Assembly (NCBI GenBank): GCA_900540955.1
Contig: UQIF01000004.1
Span: forward strand, 1-64,000
Length of the DNA stretch: 64,000 bases
Direction of reading: 5' to 3'
Origin: an uncultured Olsenella sp.
Lineage (GTDB): Bacteria; Actinomycetota; Coriobacteriia; Coriobacteriales; Atopobiaceae
A program made the position numbers and the translations under genes. Below the pieces are notes generated by a model, which saw only the letters and a list, made by a program, of their open reading frames with translations, was not told the DNA's origin and did not search any database. Below are positions 24,755 to 32,289 of the stretch, piece after piece; position 1 is the stretch's first letter; each line of letters starts with the position of its first letter.

Positions 24755-25990
24755 CTACAGGCAGCTTTCGTAGATCTTGCGGCAGTCGTCCATGGTGAGG
24801 CGACGGATCTCGCCGAGCTCGGCGCCCTTGTTCTGCTCGAGCGTGGAAAGAAGGGCGGGGATGTCCGCGGCCGTCACGCCGAGCTCGCCGAGCGTGCGCG
24901 GCATGCCGAGCGAGCAGAAGAAGGCCTGGATCTCGTCGATGATGGCCAGGACGGCGTCCTCCTCGGCCTCCTCGGGCGTGCCGTCGATGCAGTCCTCGAC
25001 GACGTCGACCGGCTCTATGTCGAAGACGAGGCGGCCGAAGGTGAGCCAGCGCTCCGGGCAGGCACGCCACACGTAGCGCATCCACGCGGGCATGATCACG
25101 GCGAGGCCGGCGCCGTGGGCGATTGAGGGGTCGTGGGCGGAGAGCTCGTGCTCGAGCGCGTGGCTCTCCCAGCCGCCGGCGCGGCCGTCCGGCTTGGCGT
25201 TGCGGCCGAGGCCGCAGAGGTCGTTGTGCGCCTGGGTGCCCGCCCACATGATGCTCGCGCGGGCGTCGTAGTCCTCGGGGTTTTCAAGCGCGGCGGGCGC
25301 GCACTCGATGAGGCTGCGGATGATGCCGCAGGCGATTTGGTCGGTCACGGGGACGGGGCCCGTCGCGCCGAAGAAGCGCTCCATGATGTGGGCGCACATG
25401 TCGGTCACGCCGGCCGCGGTCTGGTAGGCGGGCAGGGTGAAGGTGAGCTCGGGGTCCATGACGGCGAGCTCGGGGCGATGCGCCTCGCTCGAGAAGCCGC
25501 GCTTGAGCCCGAGCTCGTCGTTGGAGATGACGCAGCTCGCGGAGGCCTCGGAGCCGGCGGCGGGGATGGTGAGGACACAGGCGACGGGGAGCTTGCGGGA
25601 GGCGTCGAGCACGGCCTTCTTTGCAAAGAGGTCCCACACGTCGGAGTCGATCGAGACGCCGGCGGCGATGGCCTTGGCCGTGTCGATGACCGAGCCGCCG
25701 CCGACGGCGAGCACCACGTCGGCCTCGTCTGCGCGGGCCGCCGCGACGCCGTCGCGCACAAGGCCAACCTCGGGGTTCGGGCGCACGCCGCCGAGCTGCG
25801 CGTGGCGGATGCCGGCGCGGTCGAGCGAGGTGAGCACGCGGTCGAGCGTGCCAGTGCGGACGACGGAGCCCTTGCCGTAGACGACGAGCGCGCAGGCGTG
25901 GCCGAGGGCGGCGAGCTCGTCTCCGACCTCGTCGACGGAGCCGCGGCCGAACACGAACTTGGTGGGCACGTGATAGGTGAAATCGTTCAT
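24755..25990 (-). CDS. Iron-containing alcohol dehydrogenase
   Basis: The 411-residue NAD(P)-dependent oxidoreductase resembles butanol dehydrogenases. It has the NAD motif AVGGGSVIDTAKAIAAG near residues 95-111 and metal-binding histidines in DMCAHIMERF and in the SAHDPSIAHGAGLAVIMPAW segment. The preferred alcohol or aldehyde is unknown. The gene gives the full-length template for the deleted remnant at 8817. A field of 26-bp repeats lies upstream. Confidence 0.92.
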   Translation of the reverse strand: MNDFTYHVPTKFVFGRGSVDEVGDELAALGHACALVVYGKGSVVRTGTLDRVLTSLDRAGIRHAQLGGVRPNPEVGLVRDGVAAARADEADVVLAVGGGSVIDTAKAIAAGVSIDSDVWDLFAKKAVLDASRKLPVACVLTIPAAGSEASASCVISNDELGLKRGFSSEAHRPELAVMDPELTFTLPAYQTAAGVTDMCAHIMERFFGATGPVPVTDQIACGIIRSLIECAPAALENPEDYDARASIMWAGTQAHNDLCGLGRNAKPDGRAGGWESHALEHELSAHDPSIAHGAGLAVIMPAWMRYVWRACPERWLTFGRLVFDIEPVDVVEDCIDGTPEEAEEDAVLAIIDEIQAFFCSLGMPRTLGELGVTAADIPALLSTLEQNKGAELGEIRRLTMDDCRKIYESCL

Positions 25991-26065
25991 GGGATGCCTT
26001 TCCGCTGGGGTGTACGACCGCGATTGTACCGCCGCGGGGCCGCTGGCGTTCGCGCCCTTCTTGCC

Positions 26066-26248
26066 GCGTTAAGAAACCATGACGTCTGGGCGGGACCCTT
26101 CTTGCCTCGTTAAGAAACGCCGACGTCTGGGCGTCCGCGCTAAGAAATGGGCACCTCTGGGCTAGGAGGTTGCCCAGAGGTGCCGGATTCTTAGCGCGGG
26201 CGGCGCTTTGCCGGGGCGCGGCGCCCAGACGTCGGCGATTTTTAGCGC
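26066..26248. repeat. Five 26-bp repeat units in opposing orientation (cluster A)
   Basis: Units lie at 26066-26091, 26107-26132 and 26137-26162 (+) and at 26172-26197 and 26223-26248 (-). The consensus is GCGYTAAGAA, four variable bases, then CGACGTCTGGGC. Units 3 and 4 form one arm pair and units 2 and 5 an outer pair, giving a nested cruciform of about 140 bp. Spacing is irregular. The rest of 25991-26276 shows nothing else. Four more units lie at 35315-35456. Confidence 0.85.
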
Positions 26249-26276
26249 GGGCGATTTGAGCGCGGCGCGCGGTCGT

Positions 26277-29255
26277 CTACTCCGCGCGCAGGGAGTCCAC
26301 GAGGTTCATCGCGTGCGACTTCCTCAGCGCGTAGACGGTGCTCGCGGCGAGCACGGCGACGATGAGCGCGACGGACAGCGCGATGTGGCCCCACGGCAGC
26401 GCGATGCCGAAGCCCTCGAACGAGATGTCCATCACCTGGTAAAGCCCGTAGTCGACAAGAAGCGCGAGCGCGAGCCCGTAGGCGAGGCCGCGGATTGCGT
26501 GGTCGGCGCACTCGAGCGCGATCATGCGGCGGAACCCCCTTTGCCCGAGGCCGACGCTGCGAAGGACCGCGAACTCCCGGGTGCGCAGGGCAAGCCCGCT
26601 CGAGATCGTGTTGAAGACGTTGGCCACGGCTATGAGCGCGCAGATGGCGGTGAAGCAGTAGAGGAAGACCTGCGCGGTATAGGCCATCGCGTTGTTGTTG
26701 CGCAGCAGCTCGGCGACGGCCACGGTGTAGCTCGTGTCGAGGCCCGCCGCCCCGACTGCCTCTACGAGCTTGTCCTCGTCGACGCTCTTGCCGCCGGTCC
26801 CGACGCAGATCGAGGTCATCGAGTTCACGTCCGTAATCCCCGCCGCCTCGGCGGTCGAGGCGGAGACGATGAGCGTGGGGCAGTTGGCCGCAAGCTGCTT
26901 GAGGCTCAAGGGGAAGTCATCGCCCACGTCCTCGGCCAACGCGGCGATGCGCAGGCGCTCGGTGCGGACCGTTTCATGGCCGAGCTGCTTCGTCTGCAGG
27001 TTGCCCTCGGCGTCCGTGTAGCAGACGCCGTAGACCGGCTTGGACTCGCCGTCCACGTCGTAGGCGTCGATCCACTCGGAGCCGTCCGTGGCGGTGGGCA
27101 GGATGAGCTCGGCGTCGGTGCCGAGGGCCGCCTGTGCCAAGGGCCTGAGCGTGGTGTACTTGGCGCCGCCGTAGATGTCGAGCCGGTTGATCGCGATGCA
27201 GGTCCCCGCGCCCGGGGCGGCATCCGCCCCCGTGAGTCCCACGTGCCCGCAGAGCGCGGCCCACGTGGCGTCGTCTACCACCTCGACGGGAGCCTTGCGG
27301 CGGCCCTCGGAGTCCGGCTGGGCCGTCTGCTCGTCGACCTCGTCCGCGCAATCGGGGTTCATGGCCCCGTCCGCGAGCTTGACCAGCGTGATGTTCCCCG
27401 AGAGCACCGCCGTGGACTCGACGTCCTCGACGCCCTTGAGCTTCTCGGCGGCCGTCTGGGCGAGCTCGAGCACGCCCGCATCGTTGCCCTCAGCGCCCTT
27501 CTCGCTCTTGAAGACGAACATCATATAGTCTGTCTTCGAGGAGTAGTCGAGGTACGACGTCGCCTGGCTGAGGTAGGTGCCCAGGATGCCGGCCGTCACG
27601 AGCAGCACGACCGAGATGGCCAGCGACGCCACGGCCACGCGCGCCTTGCCGCCGCTCGCCACGCGGGTGCGCCGGGCGAGGAAGCCGGGTATGCCCGCGA
27701 AGCGCGCGGCGATGCCGCGGGGCTTCTTTCCGTCCGCCGTGAAGCCGTCCATGAGCCCGTTTCGGCGGCCGAACTCGCGGAGCAGGCGGCGGCTCGGCTT
27801 GACGTCGCCCGACTGGCGGATCGCGTCGACCGCGCTCACGCCGCCGGCGCGCTTGGCGGGAGCCCAGGCGCTGATGAGCAGGGTGACCACCGAGAGCGCG
27901 ACCACGACGGCGAGCGCGCGGGCGTCGACGCTCACGGGCACGGCGGTCTTGCTGCCGACGAGCACGGCCCAGCCGTCACCCGTGACGGCGAAGGCGGCGT
28001 AGGTGCCCGCGAGACCGATGAGGATGCCGAGCGGGATGCCGACGAGTCCCAGGATGCCCGCCTCGATGAACACGGTGCGCCTGAGCTGACGCCTGGACGC
28101 GCCGAGAGAAGATAAAAGCCCGAACTGCCGGGTGCGCTCCGAGATCGAGATCGCGAAGGCGTTGGAGATGAGCGACACCGCTGCCACGATGATGACGGCG
28201 GACAGGATGCCGATGAAGCCGATGACCGTCGTCCAGATCGTGCGGTCGTCGATGACGCCCTCGAGGTTGAGGAGGGCGCTGTTGAACGAGGGGTAAGCGG
28301 CCGAGACGTCCTGGCGCGTGAGGCCTACGACGGAGATGGCCAGGTCCTCGAGGTCGTCCTTGTTGCCTATGCCCGTGGTGGACGCCCAGGCGCAGGTGGC
28401 GGCGGGCACGCCGTCGGCCTCGGGCTCGGCGTCGCTCACGTATGCCTGGGCGTAGCCGAAGTACGAGCTGTTTTCCGCGAAGCCCACGACGGTGAACTCG
28501 CGCGGGGCGGCGGCGCCGTCCAAGGTCTCGAGGGGGATGCGGTCGGCTCCCGAGTACTCGAACTGCAACGCGTTCAGGCCGCTCAGGGCCACGGCACCCT
28601 CAGACGCCTGCGCATGGCGCCTGCCGAGCGAGAGGCGCACCGTGCTCCCGAGCTCGACGGGCCCGTCCGAGACGGCGCCTGAGGCCACGCCGACGTACTC
28701 GGAGTCCCCCTCCGTGAGCGTCTCGCCCTGGTAGAAGGAGGGTAGAACGATCTCTCCCGGGGCCGAGGGCGCCCGCCCGCTCTCGAGCTCGGGGGCCTTC
28801 TTCACGGCGTACTGGCCGTCGCCCTTGGCGCGGGCTCCCGCGGAGGCGTCCTCTGCGGGCATCGTCTGGACGTTGAGGGCGGGGCCAAGGGTGTTGGCGT
28901 TCTCCTCGCTCAGCGCGCAGGCGCCGAGGTCGCGCGCCGTGGCGAGGCGGTCGAGGTGCCCGTCAAGGCCGCTTTCGATGGTGCTCAGCTGCTCGTCGGT
29001 GAGGCTCGGGTACTCGATCTGCCAGATTCCGCGCTCGGCCGAGACCTGGCCGCGCAGGGCCGCGGCGAGGCTCGTCATGCTCGTGAACACGGCGACAAGA
29101 AGCCCCGTCGCGAGCGCGATCCCGATGATGGTCACGACGGTGCGGGCGCGGTTCTTCGCGAGCGTGCGCAGCGTGAAGGAGGCAAGCACGCCGCGGCGCG
29201 GGGCTGCGGCGGCATGTGCACCGGGAGCCCTTCTTTCCACGTTCTTCTGTGCCAT
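26277..29255 (-). CDS. FtsX/MacB-type ABC transporter permease
   Basis: This 992-residue permease has the long layout of two FtsX domains. Helix 1 (TVVTIIGIALATGLLVAVF) is near residue 40, a large external domain follows, then a three-helix FtsX block (VIIVAAVSLISNAFAISISERTRQFGLL), a second external domain and a final three-helix block ending MNLVDSLRAE. Such proteins move lipids or peptides or expel antimicrobial peptides without being channels. It is 4 bp from its ATPase gene. Its control by the adjacent two-component system is inferred. Confidence 0.9.
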   Translation of the reverse strand: MAQKNVERRAPGAHAAAAPRRGVLASFTLRTLAKNRARTVVTIIGIALATGLLVAVFTSMTSLAAALRGQVSAERGIWQIEYPSLTDEQLSTIESGLDGHLDRLATARDLGACALSEENANTLGPALNVQTMPAEDASAGARAKGDGQYAVKKAPELESGRAPSAPGEIVLPSFYQGETLTEGDSEYVGVASGAVSDGPVELGSTVRLSLGRRHAQASEGAVALSGLNALQFEYSGADRIPLETLDGAAAPREFTVVGFAENSSYFGYAQAYVSDAEPEADGVPAATCAWASTTGIGNKDDLEDLAISVVGLTRQDVSAAYPSFNSALLNLEGVIDDRTIWTTVIGFIGILSAVIIVAAVSLISNAFAISISERTRQFGLLSSLGASRRQLRRTVFIEAGILGLVGIPLGILIGLAGTYAAFAVTGDGWAVLVGSKTAVPVSVDARALAVVVALSVVTLLISAWAPAKRAGGVSAVDAIRQSGDVKPSRRLLREFGRRNGLMDGFTADGKKPRGIAARFAGIPGFLARRTRVASGGKARVAVASLAISVVLLVTAGILGTYLSQATSYLDYSSKTDYMMFVFKSEKGAEGNDAGVLELAQTAAEKLKGVEDVESTAVLSGNITLVKLADGAMNPDCADEVDEQTAQPDSEGRRKAPVEVVDDATWAALCGHVGLTGADAAPGAGTCIAINRLDIYGGAKYTTLRPLAQAALGTDAELILPTATDGSEWIDAYDVDGESKPVYGVCYTDAEGNLQTKQLGHETVRTERLRIAALAEDVGDDFPLSLKQLAANCPTLIVSASTAEAAGITDVNSMTSICVGTGGKSVDEDKLVEAVGAAGLDTSYTVAVAELLRNNNAMAYTAQVFLYCFTAICALIAVANVFNTISSGLALRTREFAVLRSVGLGQRGFRRMIALECADHAIRGLAYGLALALLVDYGLYQVMDISFEGFGIALPWGHIALSVALIVAVLAASTVYALRKSHAMNLVDSLRAE

Positions 29256-29259
29256 GGCG

Positions 29260-29940
29260 CTACCTCGTCCTCACGTCGGAGGCCACGCGGCCGTCCTCGA
29301 TGGTCACGACGCGGTCCGCCGAAAGCGCGATGTCCTCGTCGTGGGTGATCACGATGAGGGTCTGCCCGAGCTGCGCGTTCGACTTGCGAAGAAGGGCCAT
29401 GATCTCGGCGGAGTTCTTCGTGTCGAGGTTGCCCGTGGGCTCGTCGGCGAGCACGATCGCGGGCGAGTTCATGAGGGCGCGGCCCACGGCGACGCGCTGC
29501 TGCTGGCCGCCGGAGAGCTGGTTGGGCAGGTGGTGCTCGCGGCCCTCGAGGCCGAGGACGCGCAGCATGTTCTCGAGGCGCTTCTGGTTCACGGGGCGGC
29601 CGTCGAGCAGGACGGGCAGCGTCATGTTCTCGACGACGTCGAGGACGGGCACGAGGTTGTAGAACTGGTAGACAAGGCCGACCTCGCGGCGGCGGAACAC
29701 GGCGAGCTGCTCGTCACTTCGGGCAAAGACGTCCTGCCCGTTGAGGTAGACACTGCCGGATGTCGGGCGGTCGACGCCGCCGATCATGTGCAGCATCGTC
29801 GACTTACCCGAGCCCGAGCTGCCCACGATCGCCACGAACTCGCCCGCCTCGACGGTGAGGCTCACGTCGTCGAGGGCACGCACGGCGGTGTCGCCCGAGC
29901 CGTAGACCTTGGTCAGGTGGTCGAGCCTGAGGATTTCCAT
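29260..29940 (-). CDS. LolD/MacB-type ABC ATPase
   Basis: The 226-residue ATPase drives the permease encoded next. It has Walker A GSSGSGKST, signature LSGGQQQRVAVGRAL, Walker B IVLADEPTGNLD (the TGNLD form marks the FtsX/LolD/MacB class) and H-loop THDED. The upstream 128 bp carries a TAGAAT -10 box and a paired GTGAC site like that before the response regulator gene. Confidence 0.93.
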   Translation of the reverse strand: MEILRLDHLTKVYGSGDTAVRALDDVSLTVEAGEFVAIVGSSGSGKSTMLHMIGGVDRPTSGSVYLNGQDVFARSDEQLAVFRRREVGLVYQFYNLVPVLDVVENMTLPVLLDGRPVNQKRLENMLRVLGLEGREHHLPNQLSGGQQQRVAVGRALMNSPAIVLADEPTGNLDTKNSAEIMALLRKSNAQLGQTLIVITHDEDIALSADRVVTIEDGRVASDVRTR

Positions 29941-29970
29941 GTTGGTCCCTTCTTCGCTGGTTTGCTTGCG

Positions 29971-30019
29971 ATTCTAAGTGTGAGGAAGCGACCTTCTACG
30001 CCCGTGACGCGCAGGTGAC
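29971..30019 (-). promoter_or_regulatory. Candidate response-regulator-controlled promoter of the ABC genes
   Basis: On the minus strand a TAGAAT -10 box (29971-29976) has no good -35 (GTAGAA). Just upstream, GTGAC occurs twice as a direct repeat on the plus strand, at 30004-30008 and 30015-30019, exactly 11 bp apart. This is the usual spacing of OmpR-family half-sites. The extended word CGGTCACCTGCG also lies before the regulator gene. Confidence 0.5.
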
Positions 30020-30068
30020 CGAAACGTAAGGCGCGCCCGCGCCGGCGCGGCGGCCCGGGCGGGCGAGG

Positions 30069-31103
30069 CTAGACGACGGTCTTGAAGAAGGCGAAGTCGA
30101 AGCGTGCGCCGCCGCCCGGGGCGTTCGACGCGCGAAGGCTTCCGCCTTGCGCGGCGACGAGCCCCTGCGCGAGCGCGAGCCCGATCCCGACGCCGCCGGC
30201 GGGGTCGGCGTCCCCGGGGCCGCGGTAGAAGCGCTCGAAGATGTGGGGGAGGTCGGCCTCGGCGATGCCCGGGCCCGTGTCGTCGACGCGGACGCGGAAC
30301 GCCAGGGCGTCCTCCCACGCGCGCAGCGACACGGCCCCTCCGGCCGGCGTGTGCTCCATGCAGTTCTTGAGGACGTTGCCGAGCGCCTCGGCGGTCCACG
30401 CGAGGTCGCCCTCGAAGCCCGCACCTGCTTGGATGTCGGTCTCGAGGCGCACGTCTGCGAGGTCGAACGAGAGCGCGAGGGGCTCGAATGCCCTGACGGC
30501 GAGCCTGTCCGCGTCCACGCGTTTCCGCGCGAAGTGCACGACGCCCGCGTCGAGCCTCGCGAGCTTGAGCAGTCCCGCGACGAGCCACTGCACCCGCTCC
30601 TCGAGCGACTCCATGGAGCGCAGCCGCGCGACCTCAGCCTCCATGTCTTCCGTCTCCGAAAGCCTCCTGCGCACGAGGACGGTCATGAGGGAAAGCGACG
30701 TCATGGGCGTCTTGAGCTGGTGCGATATGTCGGCCATCGCCTCGGCGAGCGTGCGCTTCTCGCGTTCGAGCTCCTCGGCGTTCAAGGTGAGCCGCGAGCA
30801 CATCTTGTCGAGCTCGGACGCGAGGATCGCGACTTCCCCCTCGCTCATCGCGTCGAAGCGCACGTCGCGCCGCCCGTCGAGCGCCCCGCCGACCTTACAG
30901 GCGAGCTCGGCCAGTGCCGCGTGCCTTCGCGCGGTGGCCCACAGCCACGCGCCCATGGCGACGCTGCCGCCCGCAAGCGCGCAGCCGCCTGCCGCGGCGC
31001 CCCCGAGCGCCCAGGCGCCGACGGCGCCCGCGGCGACCGCCGCGCAGCCGAGACCCGCGGCGACGCGCACGTCTTTATTGCGAAGAAGCCCCGATGCCCC
31101 CAT
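30069..31103 (-). CDS. Sensor histidine kinase
   Basis: The 344-residue membrane kinase has two short N-terminal helices (about residues 14-57) with almost no external loop. This intramembrane-sensing layout is common for kinases paired with ABC exporters. The phosphorylated histidine is H128 in the H-box DISHQLKTP; NVLKNCMEHTPAGG is the N box, DTGPGIAEADLPHIFERFYRG and GVGIGLALAQGLV the G boxes. It lies 12 bp after the response regulator gene. Confidence 0.92.
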   Translation of the reverse strand: MGASGLLRNKDVRVAAGLGCAAVAAGAVGAWALGGAAAGGCALAGGSVAMGAWLWATARRHAALAELACKVGGALDGRRDVRFDAMSEGEVAILASELDKMCSRLTLNAEELEREKRTLAEAMADISHQLKTPMTSLSLMTVLVRRRLSETEDMEAEVARLRSMESLEERVQWLVAGLLKLARLDAGVVHFARKRVDADRLAVRAFEPLALSFDLADVRLETDIQAGAGFEGDLAWTAEALGNVLKNCMEHTPAGGAVSLRAWEDALAFRVRVDDTGPGIAEADLPHIFERFYRGPGDADPAGGVGIGLALAQGLVAAQGGSLRASNAPGGGARFDFAFFKTVV

Positions 31104-31115
31104 GCCGTCCGCCGC

Positions 31116-31796
31116 CTAGCCCTCGGCCCGGTAGCCCATGCCGCGCACCGTGGTAATGAGAGCGGGCGCGCACGGGTCGTCCTCGAGCTTGTCCCGGAGG
31201 CGCTTGATGTAGACGGATAGCGTGTTCTCCTCGATGTAGGCGCCGGCGTCGTCCCACAGCGCCTCGCGCATCATGTCGCGTGTGACCACGCGGTCCTTGT
31301 TCTTCGCAAAGAGCAGCAGCAGCCGGTACTCGAGGGCGGAAAGCACGACCTCGCGCCCGCCCTTCTCCACGTGCGCGCGGTCGGGGTCGATGACCACGTC
31401 GCCGAGCGTAAGGCGGGCGACCTTAGGCTGCGAGCGCCGGATGGCGGCGGCCACGCGCGCGAGCAGCTCGCGCGGGCGGAAGGGCTTGGCGACGTAGTCG
31501 TCGGCGCCCATCGAAAGCCCGGTCACGGTATTGAGCTCATCGCCCGAGGCGGTGAGGAAGATCACGGGAACCTGCGGGGTTGCCGCCTTGATGGCCGCGC
31601 AGACCGCGAAGCCGTTGCCCTGGGCGAGCGTGACGTCGACGAGCGCGAGCGCGTAGCCGGCGTGCGGCGCGCACGCGAGCGCGACGGCGCCGTCCTGGGT
31701 GGGGGAGTCGTCCACCTCGTAGCCCTCGGAGGCCAAAAGCTCCGAGAGCGTCTCCACTATGAGCTTGTCGTCCTCGACGAGCAGAATGCGTGCCAT
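31116..31796 (-). CDS. OmpR-family response regulator
   Basis: The 226-residue regulator has a receiver domain with acidic pocket E8/D9/D10, phosphorylated D54 in LALVDVTL and K at SMGADDYVAKPFRPREL. A winged-helix DNA-binding domain follows (EYRLLLLFAKNKDRVVTRDMM and the recognition helix near VYIKRLRDKLEDD). AAGGAG precedes the ATG. It probably activates its own operon and the ABC exporter genes. Confidence 0.94.
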   Translation of the reverse strand: MARILLVEDDKLIVETLSELLASEGYEVDDSPTQDGAVALACAPHAGYALALVDVTLAQGNGFAVCAAIKAATPQVPVIFLTASGDELNTVTGLSMGADDYVAKPFRPRELLARVAAAIRRSQPKVARLTLGDVVIDPDRAHVEKGGREVVLSALEYRLLLLFAKNKDRVVTRDMMREALWDDAGAYIEENTLSVYIKRLRDKLEDDPCAPALITTVRGMGYRAEG

Positions 31797-31818
31797 GGGT
31801 CTCCTTCCACTTCGTCAA

Positions 31819-31862
31819 AGTATAGAAAGAAGGGCGCGGGGCGTGCGTGACCATTCGGTCAC
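31819..31862 (-). promoter_or_regulatory. Candidate autoregulated promoter of the two-component genes
   Basis: The minus-strand -10 box TATACT lies at 31819-31824. The region expected for a -35 is poor, but a perfect dyad GTGACC-ATTC-GGTCAC lies at 31847-31862, with half-sites 11 bp apart. The same GTGAC words precede the ABC ATPase gene at 30004-30019. Confidence 0.5.
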
Positions 31863-31963
31863 CTGCGGAGGAGGGATGACGTCCTCGCCCTTATTGCCAG
31901 CTGCGATTCAAGACGAATGTCGGCGAACGGATGGCAAATCTCGCCCAACGGCGGCCTTCTTTG

Positions 31964-32020
31964 TTTCAAACGCGTTATCGCAGGTTTCGAAAATGTTAGC
32001 CAGCGTTTCGAGCGTGTTAG
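31964..32020. promoter_or_regulatory. Three 21-bp-phased direct repeats upstream of cstA
   Basis: TTTCAAACGCGTTAT (31964), TTTCGAAAATGTTAG (31985) and TTTCGAGCGTGTTAG (32006) start exactly 21 bp apart, two helical turns. A weaker match follows at 32030. Phased direct repeats containing GTT are typical of LytTR-family binding sites, and such regulators control CstA-type pyruvate transporters in E. coli. Assignment here is inferred. Other parts of 31863-32160 show nothing I can name. Confidence 0.55.
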
Positions 32021-32164
32021 ATGACGAGGTTTGAGCGTTGCCCGCGGATTAACCGGGTTCACTATGGGCTGCGTCCACAGGAGGCGCCTCGGCGCTCAAG
32101 AGACGGGATTTCGATCAAACATGTTCACCGCAGAGCTATCCATTATCGCGATCGTAATTTAGCG

Positions 32165-32255
32165 CGGGTTGGTTAGGAGCCGACCCGAAAGATAATGGGC
32201 GGCTTTGCAATAAGCGATGTGTGGGGCCGCTTGGTATACGCCAGGCGGCCTTTTT
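32165..32255 (+). promoter_or_regulatory. Candidate transcription attenuator in the cstA leader
   Basis: A first hairpin (CGGGTTGG 32165-32172 with CCGACCCG 32180-32187) is followed by a terminator: GGCCGCTTGG 32225-32234 pairs with CCAGGCGGCC 32241-32250 and ends in TTTTTG. GCGGC at 32199-32203 could instead pair with GCCGC at 32226-32230 and break the terminator. It lies 35 bp before the cstA start. I do not match it to a known riboswitch. Confidence 0.55.
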
Positions 32256-32289
32256 GATTCGAGATCCCAAACAGGAAGGAAAGTAAGGA

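Noticed and set aside
26066..26248. CRISPR array made of 26-bp repeats
   Set aside because: Units change orientation, the gaps are 4-25 bp and unequal, and no cas gene is present.
31759..32062. Small frames on both strands between the response regulator gene and cstA
   Set aside because: They have no ribosome sites or family resemblance, and the DNA there is better explained as regulatory.
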